From contig CALKHR010000008.1 in NCBI GenBank assembly GCA_937988885.1, positions 1 through 64,000 on the forward strand: a stretch of 64,000 bases of DNA, written 5' to 3'. Source of the DNA: an uncultured Roseiflexaceae bacterium. Lineage in GTDB: Bacteria; Chloroflexota; Chloroflexia; Chloroflexales; Roseiflexaceae. Below are positions 17,376 through 26,335 of this stretch, in pieces. A program made the translations under genes and the position numbers. The notes under the pieces were generated by a model that was not told the origin of the DNA, did not search any database, and worked only from the letters and a program-made list of their open reading frames with translations. Position 1 is the stretch's first letter. Each line of letters starts with the position of its first letter.

Positions 17376-18278
17376 TCATGCCTTGGGTTTGAGCATCCCA
17401 TGCATGGTGAGCCAACTCACGAAGGCATTGAACCAGCCGGTACTGGTCGTTTCTTTGGGGTACATACCGAAACCGTGACCGCCCTGCTCATAGAAGTGAA
17501 ATTCAACCGGCTTTTTGGCCGCGCGCCAACTCTCGATCAGCCCGAATCCGCTATCGGCGAAGAAGGGATCGTCGGCTGCAAGCGCGACGAACAGTGGCGG
17601 AGCGTCGGCAGGAACGGTCACCGGGGCCAGCGGACCGTAGATGTTGCCGATGAACGCCGGATTGGCGTTCTCGCCAACGAGTGCGGTTGCCATGGTGAGC
17701 GCTGCACCGGCAGAAAAGCCCAGCATACCGATACGGTCCGTATCGATCTTCCACTCGACGGCATGATTTCGGATGAGCGCGAAGGCGGCGCACGAGTCCT
17801 CGAGTTGCGGCGCGAGATGAACCTTCATCTGCTCTGCATCGAAGCGCGGAGGCCGACGTGCAGTGTTCGAGAACATCTCGTCCATCGAACGTTTGAATTC
17901 ATCCATGTCTGCCGGCGTCTGGTTCAGTCGATACTTAAGAACGAATGCTGCAACGCCGCGCTCGGCGAGCGCGCTGGCGACATTCCAGCCTTCGTTCTCC
18001 ATCGATAACGTGCGAAAACCGCCACCTGGCGCAACGACGACCGCGGCGCCACTGGCACTGGCTGGATCGGGCAGGAACGGCGTGATCGTCGCAACCGTGA
18101 CGTTACGAGCGAACTTGCTGCCATATTGCGAGTGCCATGCCTCTTGGAACGTCGCATCGGGAAGCGGGGGAGTGCCGATCTCGATCGCATTTGGCTGATC
18201 GGGGATGGCGATCGGCGTCATCGTGTGGTCCAACTGCTCAGGAACTGGTGCCGCGGATGCACTATCTTTTTTTTCCAC
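17376..18278 (-). CDS. Alpha/beta hydrolase, acetyl-esterase-like
   Basis: This 300-residue alpha/beta hydrolase resembles BD-FAE/acetyl-xylan-esterase-type proteins. The oxyanion-hole motif is VVVAPGGGFR, the nucleophile elbow is GFSAGA, the acid is in the ADDPFF segment and the catalytic His is in GGHGFGMY. No signal peptide is visible, so it is probably cytoplasmic. It is likely to release acetyl or similar ester groups from sugars; this is a family-level guess. The start is a GTG with TAAGGAG upstream on the minus strand. It is followed by a convergent gene and a long hairpin. Confidence 0.75.
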   Translation of the reverse strand: MEKKDSASAAPVPEQLDHTMTPIAIPDQPNAIEIGTPPLPDATFQEAWHSQYGSKFARNVTVATITPFLPDPASASGAAVVVAPGGGFRTLSMENEGWNVASALAERGVAAFVLKYRLNQTPADMDEFKRSMDEMFSNTARRPPRFDAEQMKVHLAPQLEDSCAAFALIRNHAVEWKIDTDRIGMLGFSAGAALTMATALVGENANPAFIGNIYGPLAPVTVPADAPPLFVALAADDPFFADSGFGLIESWRAAKKPVEFHFYEQGGHGFGMYPKETTSTGWFNAFVSWLTMHGMLKPKA

Positions 18279-19004
18279 GAAAATAACTCCTTATATCAAA
18301 AACCTCCGTATCCTGGCACTTAAAAATATTGGTTGCCCATCCAAATCAGGAAGACAGGGCCCAATCCATTATCATACAGCACTGTTTGCTGTGCAATAAT
18401 CTTGAGGGAGTGAGCGTAAGCTTCTACGACCAAACAATGTTTTATGAGGAAATATTTATCAAAACAAAACTATCCCCATAACAAACAACACAGCAAAAGT
18501 ATTATATCACATCTTTAAATCTTATAAAACCTTTTTAATTTATCATATTATTACTATCAAAACCAAATTCATACACTATAAAATACACCCAAAAACATGA
18601 CCTGAAATCTTTCAATTTACATGTTACACATGAATAAGTTATTGCAACCATACCATAAAATATATAATATTTTATTCCATTCTACTGAGTACATAATGTT
18701 ATACAGTTAATCAATGTAATAAACTCTCCATTTAACACATTATCCTACCGACGATACGCCCCATCTCCCGACCCCGGAGCCAAAATCACTCTCTTACATC
18801 TTTCCATTCATCTTCTTGGCCGCGACTGCCCAACGGTCCGCTGACACGCAAACGTATCTGCAATCCCAAAGGGCTACCATCAACGGTATGCCCCTAGATC
18901 AAGTGCATACGACTGTCCTTTGGTAACAAAGAACGGGGATCTCTATGCCCGAAAGTATTACAGGGTCTTGCTCAACAGCGGCCCAAAAAAGGAAAGGAGT
19001 AGAG
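18279..19004. other. Long AT-rich intergenic region
   Basis: About 700 bases without a supportable gene. From roughly 18430 to 18760 the sequence is extremely AT-rich with many short A and T runs; from 18760 it returns to normal composition. The promoter of the minus-strand hydrolase must lie at its left end. No repeat or structured element stands out. Confidence 0.5.
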
Positions 19005-19374
19005 ATGAGCACATCAAAACGAGCGATCCGCATGGGGCCGCCCTCTCCACCCGAACACGAATATATCATTCGCGCTAACTTTACCCAAGAGACAACCGCC
19101 GATCGTCTTGGGCACTGCAAGATCCACCGAGCTTCTGTTAGGGAGTCGGCTTCAACCTGATCGCCCCTCCCTACTTCGAGGGCGACAACGAGAGCGGCAT
19201 CTTCCTCGAACTCAACATCCTGCGCGAAACTATCGAATCACCACCATCGGCTCGCCAGTCTTCAACCGTGGCAGCCAACAGAAAGACATCGCCATCTACG
19301 GCTTGATGTACCTGCACCGCGTCACCGATGGCCAAACTGGCGGGGCGCTGCATATCGAGCCGGGGCTACAGTAG
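19005..19374 (+). pseudogene. Decayed gene, possible heme-binding/lipocalin-like family
   Basis: The reading frame starts well (GAAAGGAG before ATG 19005), then continues in a second frame from about 19105. It meets TAG at 19139, resumes in that same frame as GVGFNLIAPPYFEG and LELNIL, and shifts again near 19230 to finish as IYGLMYLHRVTDG and GGALHIEPG before a stop. The pieces together look like one protein broken by two frameshifts and a stop, and truncated at the C-terminus. The NLIA, LELN and LHIEPG patterns remind me of a bacterial heme-binding/peroxidase-like beta-barrel family, but I am not sure of the name. Confidence 0.5.
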
Positions 19375-19401
19375 CATTTGGGGCCTTAACTTATGTGAAA
19401 T

Positions 19402-19430
19402 TTATGACTTGAAAGGTCATATAGTCATAC
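19402..19430 (+). repeat. 29-bp boundary repeat, copy D
   Basis: TTATGACTT, a variable centre, GGTCATAT, then AGTCATAC. It lies 27 bases after the last stop of the decayed gene and 183 bases from the 3' end of the CRISPR module, in the same orientation as copies A to C. Confidence 0.75.
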
Positions 19431-19612
19431 AAAAAGAAAACGCGCATCACATGCCCCAAGCCTGGTACACCATTGTGGAAGGGCTTGGGGCGGAATAAGC
19501 GTTTTTCAACGATTTGGAAACAAGTTTAAAAGAAGGTTCACATAGAGGTCATGTCAGTGCACATTTGTGGATAGGGAGGGAGCCTATACTCATATCAGTA
19601 GCACTAGTTACA

Positions 19613-20773
19613 TCATATCTCGCTCTTTGGGGCGGGCAACACCGAACCGATCGGCATCCCTGTACTACGCGAAGCAACCACCACAAAGCCGATCTGCACC
19701 TGATACACCGCCACCCAAGCATGTTGATAGTAAGCCCGCACTAATGAGGTAAACAACCAATTCGGCAGCTTGCCATCCAACAGTACGCCAGACTCAAGTG
19801 GCAGTGCAGGAAGATGAAGCGGAGCCGCTTCAGTGTAATCAAGGAGCGAGCCTGAGATATCGAATTTCACATGAGCATGCAACTGCTCATACGGAGCAAC
19901 ACTCCAACGAAGCGGTTCACGAGGGCGTTCAGCAAATACCGCCTCTAACGAGGCAAGCCAACCGTAACGCGCATCAAATTGGAAAAACGGCAGATTCGGT
20001 GTTAAGCCAGCCAGCGCACCATAGAGCCACACAGGGCCTCGACCATAGACGCACAGTAGCTCATCGGTTGGTAGCGATTTGAGTAGAGGTACAAGCTGAG
20101 CAGGTTCCCAACGCTCACCAGGGCGCTGATGTACAGGCGGAAGCGGCGCTTGCACATTCAACACATAATCGCTTGGGGCAAGTTGACGATGAACATCGTA
20201 CAGTTCTTGGCTTGTATAACTGAAAATCTGGCCGATACGCTTCAACAATTCGCGAAACATAGGGCCGTCGGGCGGCAGTTCGCGTTTCAGATCTGCGATG
20301 GTTCCCATCAAGCATGCCGTCGCGTCACTGATATATTCTTCGGCCTGCTGAACCGAGTGCAGTTGTGCAATCACCTGCAGATCGGCTTGTTCGAACAACC
20401 TATGCCAATCCTCGAATCGGGCAGGATCTGCGGAGATCAAAATGGCGTGCGTACATTGCCGCGCGATCTGCAACACCTCTTTGCTCGGCTTTCCACCGAG
20501 ATCAACCAGCAAAGGCAAATGACGATGAGCGACTGCATGACTCACTTGATTCGCAAACTCAGCAGTCCATTCACCGCGCACACGGCTGCGCAATACCCGA
20601 ACGAGATCGCTCTCTGTCTCATAACTCCAATCGCCTTCGCCATCGGGGCTGGCCCGTAACACATAGTGCATCACATCGACAGAGCGAAGCTTTTGGCTCA
20701 ACCAATACGTCAACGTACTTTTCCCCGAGTGGGGTGGTCCAGCCAGGGCTATCGCAGGAAATATCGGAGCCAT
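19613..20773 (-). CDS. csx3: AAA/P-loop-Csx3 fusion, putative ring nuclease
   Basis: This 386-residue protein has an N-terminal P-loop NTPase (Walker A GPPHSGKST, residues 12-20). The C-terminal region (about 301-379) matches Csx3 in its GVLLDG, WVAVYQ and GFVVVAS strands. Csx3/Crn3 degrades cyclic tetra-adenylate and so switches off type III CRISPR signalling. A second, degenerate Csx3-like unit sits at about 239-271 (GRGPVWLYG, FDARYG). Compared with the A. fulgidus protein as I remember it, the C-terminal unit lacks the catalytic His/Asp/Arg, while the internal unit keeps Asp and Arg but not His. The start at 20773 has GAGG seven bases before it. It is transcribed away from the cmr operon, with 32 bases to the divergent CARF gene. 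Confidence 0.75.
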   Translation of the reverse strand: MAPIFPAIALAGPPHSGKSTLTYWLSQKLRSVDVMHYVLRASPDGEGDWSYETESDLVRVLRSRVRGEWTAEFANQVSHAVAHRHLPLLVDLGGKPSKEVLQIARQCTHAILISADPARFEDWHRLFEQADLQVIAQLHSVQQAEEYISDATACLMGTIADLKRELPPDGPMFRELLKRIGQIFSYTSQELYDVHRQLAPSDYVLNVQAPLPPVHQRPGERWEPAQLVPLLKSLPTDELLCVYGRGPVWLYGALAGLTPNLPFFQFDARYGWLASLEAVFAERPREPLRWSVAPYEQLHAHVKFDISGSLLDYTEAAPLHLPALPLESGVLLDGKLPNWLFTSLVRAYYQHAWVAVYQVQIGFVVVASRSTGMPIGSVLPAPKSEI

Positions 20774-20805
20774 CACATCCTCGCTTATATACAAAGGAGA
20801 GAACA

Positions 20806-21681
20806 ATGTCGTTGATCACCAAAAGTGTATTTATCGCAACACTTGGCGGGCAACCGCAAGTCGTCAGCCTGGCGCTCGATATCCTGCTTCAACAAGGTGA
20901 ACAGATCGATGAAGTGATTGTGGTACACCTTGCTGATCATATCGAACGGTATCGTAAAGCTCGCCAACGCCTAGCAAAAGAATTTATTGCCGATTGTTAC
21001 AACGGGTGGCCAATCCACTATCGCCCACTCCCAATTACCTACCAATTTCAAGCGATCAACGACCTCGATAGTGATGTAGCGATTGAAGCCGTCTCGGACA
21101 CCTTACTGCAACTTCTACAACGCCTGAAACAACAAGGCCAGCGGATTCATCTTTGCCCAACCGGCGGGCGACGCATGTTGGGAATGTTGGCATTAACTGC
21201 TGCGCAACTCTACCTCAGCCAAAGCGACCGTGTTTGGCATCTTTACTCGTCGGATGCGGTACGTCGCCAAACGGATCGCGGTGCGCTGATGCACTTACCG
21301 CCAAGCCAGGAGGTAAAGTTGGTACGGGTGCCATTCACAGCGCTAGGACAGATGATGCCGTGGCTGCGCGAGCCACACATGGGGAACAATCAGCTCCCAC
21401 AACAGCAGATCGACAACATCAACCATCAACGTTGTCAAAACGTTATTGATCAGCTCACCCAACGGCAACGCGAAGCACTACGGGCATTTGCACGGGGGCT
21501 GGATCCACAGCAGGTTGCAGCCGAGCTTGGAATCACTGTGAGCGCAGTACATTCACTTAAAAAGCCGATTCTTGAGGAATGCATCATTGCTTGGGGACTC
21601 GACGAGCGCAAGCGGATTCAATATCACTGGCTGCGCGAGGCATTTGCAGGCTTCTTTCACGAACGAGCTTTTGGAGAGTAG
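20806..21681 (+). CDS. CARF-HTH protein (Csx14/NE0113-like)
   Basis: This 291-residue protein has an N-terminal CARF-type Rossmann domain. It begins SVFIATLGGQPQVVSLALDI and has the ligand-loop motif CPTGGRRMLGM. A C-terminal helix-turn-helix follows (LTQRQREALRAFARGL, then VAAELGITVSAVHSLKK, near residues 215-255). The domain order suggests a cyclic-oligoadenylate-sensing DNA-binding regulator or a ring nuclease; proteins of this look are annotated Csx14 or Cas_NE0113. The start at 20806 has AAAGGAGAG before it; the frame stays open far upstream, but that part is antisense to csx3. Two palindromes lie between it and cas10, which makes it the best candidate for their ligand. Confidence 0.7.
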   Translation: MSLITKSVFIATLGGQPQVVSLALDILLQQGEQIDEVIVVHLADHIERYRKARQRLAKEFIADCYNGWPIHYRPLPITYQFQAINDLDSDVAIEAVSDTLLQLLQRLKQQGQRIHLCPTGGRRMLGMLALTAAQLYLSQSDRVWHLYSSDAVRRQTDRGALMHLPPSQEVKLVRVPFTALGQMMPWLREPHMGNNQLPQQQIDNINHQRCQNVIDQLTQRQREALRAFARGLDPQQVAAELGITVSAVHSLKKPILEECIIAWGLDERKRIQYHWLREAFAGFFHERAFGE

Positions 21682-21706
21682 CCTATCACATCGTCGTCAA
21701 ACTGAG

Positions 21707-21746
21707 ACTCGATTCGAGTCGAGGTATGTATCAACTCGAATCGAGT
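21707..21746 (+). promoter_or_regulatory. Paired palindromic sites before cas10
   Basis: Two 13-bp palindromes, ACTCGATTCGAGT (21707-21719) and ACTCGAATCGAGT (21734-21746), lie 27 bp apart centre to centre. The first extends to 15 bp with flanking G and C. Because one is the reverse complement of the other they can also form a long hairpin, and TTTTT follows shortly after the second. Operator pair or terminator are both possible. A TATTAT box at 21768 places the second site over a −35 region. Confidence 0.6.
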
Positions 21747-21811
21747 GTTTTTCTCGCTTGTCTGGTCTATTATCACAAGTGCGGATTGGATTCTCGTTTA
21801 TGAGGATGCCT

Positions 21812-23734
21812 ATGACTAGCTACCTCTTCCTTCTCACGATTGGCCCAGTCCAGGACTTTATCGCCGCAGCGCGCCGCACCCGCGATCTTTGGGCCGGCTC
21901 GCAGCTGCTCAGCGACCTCTCACGTGCAGCGGCACTGTATATCAAAACCAATCAACAAGAAAACGAGGATGCGTTAATTTTCCCATCTTCTTCTTCTGAG
22001 AATGAAGGTTTTAAAAAACATGATGTTGTGAATCGTATTTTGGCGAAGGTTGATGTAGGCGATATCAAAGCGTTTGGGGATCAGCTTGAAAATGACATCA
22101 GAGACAAATTTCGCAATATGTATCGCGAAGTGCTTCAGAAGTTTCCCGATTCACACTTTGACCGAGCCACTGCAGAAAAGCATCTAGAAGACCTACTTGA
22201 AATCAACTGGGCAGCTGTAGAGTTCAACGGCGATAACTACAAAGATGCTCGTGAGCAGCTTGAGCATGTTTTAGCAGCCCGCAAAAATACCCGCGATTTT
22301 GAACAGACTGACTGGTCAAAAGAGGGTAAGCTTCGGTCATCGATCGATGGTCAACGCGAATCGGTGATTGATAAGTCCCTCTATGTTCAACGCGGTGATG
22401 ATGATGCTACAAAAAAGAAGAAACTTAATACTCTTTGGAATGATTACCATATTAGTGGCGCCGAGCAGCTTTCAGGAGTAGATCTGTTTAAGCGTTGGTA
22501 CAAACCCGAGCTAGCGAACAGTCAAGAGGACGATTTCCCAAGCACCTCGCATATCGCCGCATTACCATTTATTTGGCGTTATGTTCGGGCGACTTCACAA
22601 AATGCTTATGATTCACAACAGGAGGAAACCTTTAATAAAGCAATTGAAGCCTATGCGAAGAAGCTAGAAGAAATCCAACGTAAGGTAAACATTAAAGAAA
22701 AAGTTACGCATCAAAGCAGTCGATTCGTCCACTTTATGCCTTACGATGCCTCAATTTTGTTTGATAGCCGTCTTCGTGAGATCACAGACTCCGATGAACT
22801 GAAAAGTCGTCAATCGCAAGAATTAGGTGATGCTCGCGAGGAATTGAAGAATTTCTATCAACAACTCAAAACAACTGATCGCCCATCGCCCTACTACGCC
22901 ATTCTGCTTGCCGATGGCGATGCAATGGGCCAAGCGCTCGACGGTTTATCGAACGATTACAAACTCCATCAACAGTTCTCGCAGCGGCTCGATGACTTCG
23001 CCAGCGATGTACGTGGCATCGTCGAAAGCCACTGGGGCGCGCTGATCTACAGCGGCGGCGACGATGTGCTAGCGCTGGTGCCGCTGCACTCGCTGTTGGC
23101 CTGCGCCAAAGCATTGCATGACCGTTTTGATGAAGCATGGTTAGGAGAGAAAGAGGACCCCAAGCCTCCACAGAACGAAGAACTTTGGAGCGCTTTACAC
23201 GGAGGCAAAATAACACCTCCTACCCTCTCAATGGGCATAGCTATCGCACACTATATGGAGCCACTGAGCGATACGCTCAAACTGGCTCGTGATGCTGAAA
23301 AAAAGGCCAAGAGCTTCCCTGGGGTAAAAGACCAGGCGATCCCTGCTAAAAACGCGCTTGCAATCACGCTCAGCAAACGTAGCGGTAGCGATCGCACGAT
23401 TGTTGGTAGCTGGTCAGGCGAATTTTTCCAGCATATAAATGATTTGATCCAGCTTTACCGCACAGATAACATTCCCGATGGCTACGCCTTCGAGTTAGAG
23501 GATCTTTCTCTACGTCTTGGATCAAAGATTGATCCTGCCATTCTACGGGCCGAGGCGAAACGCATTGCCAAGCGTAAATTGGAAGGCAAAGACTCAAATG
23601 AACTACTCAAACTGGCCGAAAAGCTTCCTGCTACAAAGAGCGAAGACACATTTGCTTGGAACATCGATATGTTTGTCAATGAACTTGTGATCGCCAGCGA
23701 GCTAGCCCGTGCCCTCGGCCCTATCGTTACATAA
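21812..23734 (+). CDS. cmr2: Cas10/Cmr2, type III-B large subunit
   Basis: This 640-residue Cas10 starts with the Cmr2 signature IGPVQDFIAAARRTRDLW. The polymerase/cyclase palm carries ADGDAMG (residues 367-373) and an intact GGDD at 415-418, so cyclic oligoadenylate synthesis is expected. No HD nuclease motif is visible in the N-terminal part and the protein is shorter than many Cmr2, so direct DNA cleavage is unlikely. The start at 21812 is chosen for GAGG eight bases upstream; ATG 21800 is an alternative. It is the first gene of a tight run cmr2-3-1-4-5-6. Confidence 0.9.
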   Translation: MTSYLFLLTIGPVQDFIAAARRTRDLWAGSQLLSDLSRAAALYIKTNQQENEDALIFPSSSSENEGFKKHDVVNRILAKVDVGDIKAFGDQLENDIRDKFRNMYREVLQKFPDSHFDRATAEKHLEDLLEINWAAVEFNGDNYKDAREQLEHVLAARKNTRDFEQTDWSKEGKLRSSIDGQRESVIDKSLYVQRGDDDATKKKKLNTLWNDYHISGAEQLSGVDLFKRWYKPELANSQEDDFPSTSHIAALPFIWRYVRATSQNAYDSQQEETFNKAIEAYAKKLEEIQRKVNIKEKVTHQSSRFVHFMPYDASILFDSRLREITDSDELKSRQSQELGDAREELKNFYQQLKTTDRPSPYYAILLADGDAMGQALDGLSNDYKLHQQFSQRLDDFASDVRGIVESHWGALIYSGGDDVLALVPLHSLLACAKALHDRFDEAWLGEKEDPKPPQNEELWSALHGGKITPPTLSMGIAIAHYMEPLSDTLKLARDAEKKAKSFPGVKDQAIPAKNALAITLSKRSGSDRTIVGSWSGEFFQHINDLIQLYRTDNIPDGYAFELEDLSLRLGSKIDPAILRAEAKRIAKRKLEGKDSNELLKLAEKLPATKSEDTFAWNIDMFVNELVIASELARALGPIVT

Positions 23735-23763
23735 TCGGGCATTGCCACGCAGGAGGGAAAATA

Positions 23764-24957
23764 ATGAGTGTTTGGATTATCGAGCCGCGCGACCCACTGA
23801 TTGTGCGCGATGGCCGCCCATTCGGGCCAACACCTGGGGCGCGCGCCAATACCCTCAACTTCCCACTGCCCTCCACCCTTGTGGGTGCGCTACGCACGCG
23901 TGCGGGCACAACAGATGGGAAATTTAACGAAGCATGTATCAATGAACTGCTCAAAATAACAATGCGTGGGCCTCTGCTGGTAGAGCTAAACGACAGTGAT
24001 GAGATTGAGCAATACTATTTACCTGCTCCCGCCGATGCACTGATCTACACCAATAGCAAAAACCAGAAAGTGCGCCGCGTCTGGTTATCACCGCAAACCT
24101 TTACGAACTCATTCACTAACAAGTTCAAGGGTGAGGATTCTGAACAATTACACTATGTTGGCCCAAAAGAGATTATCAAAGGCAAAGCTGATAGTAATGC
24201 TCCCACGTTTTGGCATGCGGATGACTTTTTTGCATGGCTTAAGGAGCCCAAAGACACACCCGAAGAAAGTGATTTTGAGTTTCTAAAACCAGGCATCAAG
24301 GCGCTGCCAAAAGATACACGAATGCATGTCAGCATCAACAAGGATACACAGACCGGCGAAGATGGACTGCTCTACCTCACCAGCGGACTGGAGTTTGTGC
24401 GGGTTGAGGAGCAAAAGGACGATGCATATCGCAAAAACTTCCATCGTCTAGCACTAGCAGTCGAATTTCATCAACAGAACGAACACCTCAAAGGTGGTCT
24501 TGCCCCACTTGGAGGCGAGCGGCGTCTGATGCATTGGCGAACAGGCGCAGAAACCTTCGATGAACGATTGAGCGCTAAACGCTCCGAGATCATTGAGCAA
24601 ATCTGTAAAGATAAGCAAGCACGGGTCGTACTGCTGACACCAGCTTACTTTCAGCATGGCTACCGCCCCGAGCTGCAATGGAGCATGGGCGGTGTCACAG
24701 CCACACTAAAGGGCGTGGTTAATCCCCGCTACCAGACCGCAGGCGGCTGGGATTACAAGAAAAATCAGCCGAAAGCCACCAAGCGAATCGCTCCAGCAGG
24801 CAGCGTCTACTACGTTGCATTCGCCGAGGACGCTGATAACGCTGATATCGAAGCATGGTGCAACGCGGTCTGGCTGCGGAATATCAGTGATGGCGAACAG
24901 TGGCAGCGCGATGGCTTTGGCTTAGCAGTGCTTGGAACGTGGAAAAAGGAGCAATAA
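23764..24957 (+). CDS. cmr3: Cmr3 RAMP subunit
   Basis: This 397-residue protein has the classical Cmr3 opening: SVWIIEPRDPLIVRDGRPFG followed by a Gly/Pro loop and FPLPSTLVGALRTRAG. Cmr3 binds the 5' tag end of crRNA and contacts Cmr2. A later RAMP segment, GGLAPLGGERR, fits the Gly-rich loop. AGGAGGG lies before the start. It follows cmr2 by 29 bases and is separated from cmr1 by a single base, so translation is coupled. Confidence 0.9.
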   Translation: MSVWIIEPRDPLIVRDGRPFGPTPGARANTLNFPLPSTLVGALRTRAGTTDGKFNEACINELLKITMRGPLLVELNDSDEIEQYYLPAPADALIYTNSKNQKVRRVWLSPQTFTNSFTNKFKGEDSEQLHYVGPKEIIKGKADSNAPTFWHADDFFAWLKEPKDTPEESDFEFLKPGIKALPKDTRMHVSINKDTQTGEDGLLYLTSGLEFVRVEEQKDDAYRKNFHRLALAVEFHQQNEHLKGGLAPLGGERRLMHWRTGAETFDERLSAKRSEIIEQICKDKQARVVLLTPAYFQHGYRPELQWSMGGVTATLKGVVNPRYQTAGGWDYKKNQPKATKRIAPAGSVYYVAFAEDADNADIEAWCNAVWLRNISDGEQWQRDGFGLAVLGTWKKEQ

Positions 24958-24958
24958 G

Positions 24959-26335
24959 ATGGCAAAGCGCCAATTACCAGCAGGCATGGAAAACCCACCA
25001 GAAGCTCAATCATCATTCGCTGAGAAGATGATCGTTGAAACCCGTGAATATAAGCTGATCACTCCGCTATTTGGCGGCGGTGTTGAGCCAAATACGCCCG
25101 ATCCAGTGACGATCATCCGTGCCACCGAAATTCGTGGGCATCTGCGCTTTTGGTGGCGTGCCACTCGGGGTGGGCAGTTTAAGAGTGTAGCACAACTTAA
25201 ACAAGCAGAGGATCTTATTTGGGGAACTGCTAGTAAAAAAGGCTATGAGCGACCATCATTGATACAAATTGATGTGATCTGTGACGACAATAAGAAGATA
25301 GATAAAATTTCAACTATAGGAAGAGAGAAGTTCGGATCGATACGATCACCAATAAATTATGCCGATTTCCCATTACGTGATAAAGATGCAGAATTAGTTC
25401 AGCAAATAGAATTTAAAGTATCGTTCCAATATCCCTCGAAGTTACCTGAACACTATACCAGTATTCTTAAGTTCAACGTGGATATTAAATCAGAATTGCA
25501 TAGTGCGCTAAAGGCTTGGGAGTATTTAGGAGGATTAGGGGCGCGAACACGCAGAGGGTTCGGCTCAATATTATGTAAGACATACCAGCCTAGTATTCGA
25601 GATATAAAAGAGTATCTATCTCAATTTATGAATATAGAACAAAAATGTACTATACTGGAGGGTATTACATCTTTAAATCTACAATCCAATAGCTTTTGTA
25701 TATTAACCGAAGGATCATTCAATAAATATTTAACCTCAGAGGAAAAATATCCTGTTACAGGATTTACTCCATCTCTAAATATGTGGAAGTTCTTACTAGA
25801 TATTCTTAAAGAATTTCGACATGATAGATCTTTAGTTCGGAAAAATATATCTGGAGGAACGAAGCTTATACCAGGCCGTAATAATTGGCCGGAGCCAGAT
25901 GCTTTAAGAGAAATTACTAAGCAGAAAGCGGACTATACAGATACATATGGGAATATTCATGATCATACTAATCCAAATATACATCTGGATGGTAGATCTT
26001 TAATGAAGTTTCCTCGAGCAGTTTTTGGTCTTCCTATTATTTTTCAATTTAAGGATAATGGTGATCCACCTCAGATAACACTAAAAGCCCATGGTTCTAA
26101 TCGTTGGGCAAGTCCTATTATTCTGCGAGTTATAAAGTGTACAGATGGGGTTATTGGTCTAGTACTTCGTTTGAGACAACCAGAAATTGATTCTGAAACT
26201 CTAGAATTAGATAAATATCCGACAATGCAAATTGAGCATACCTTGGAAGCTCAAGAAGCAGTGCTCATTCCTAGACTTAATGGTAATACTGATGTTCTCG
26301 ACGCTTTTATGAACTATGTACGGAGCAAACAATAA
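24959..26335 (+). CDS. cmr1: Cmr1 RAMP subunit
   Basis: This 458-residue protein has Cmr1 hallmarks: a short lead, then LITPLFGGGVEPN, IRATEIRGHLRFWWRATRGG and LGGLGARTRRGFG. Cmr1 caps the crRNA 3' end and helps choose target RNA. ATG 24959 follows the cmr3 stop by one base with AAAGGAGC upstream. Composition changes sharply near 25190: the opening is GC-rich like the neighbours, the rest strongly AT-rich. The stop overlaps the next start as TAATG. Confidence 0.9.
   Translation: MAKRQLPAGMENPPEAQSSFAEKMIVETREYKLITPLFGGGVEPNTPDPVTIIRATEIRGHLRFWWRATRGGQFKSVAQLKQAEDLIWGTASKKGYERPSLIQIDVICDDNKKIDKISTIGREKFGSIRSPINYADFPLRDKDAELVQQIEFKVSFQYPSKLPEHYTSILKFNVDIKSELHSALKAWEYLGGLGARTRRGFGSILCKTYQPSIRDIKEYLSQFMNIEQKCTILEGITSLNLQSNSFCILTEGSFNKYLTSEEKYPVTGFTPSLNMWKFLLDILKEFRHDRSLVRKNISGGTKLIPGRNNWPEPDALREITKQKADYTDTYGNIHDHTNPNIHLDGRSLMKFPRAVFGLPIIFQFKDNGDPPQITLKAHGSNRWASPIILRVIKCTDGVIGLVLRLRQPEIDSETLELDKYPTMQIEHTLEAQEAVLIPRLNGNTDVLDAFMNYVRSKQ

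Noticed and set aside
20365..20805. Upstream extension of the CARF-HTH frame
   Set aside because: It is antisense to csx3, its composition is unlike protein, and a good ribosome site precedes ATG 20806.
21572..21811. Upstream extension of cmr2
   Set aside because: It overlaps the CARF-HTH gene and the palindromes; the Cmr2 signature begins right after ATG 21812.
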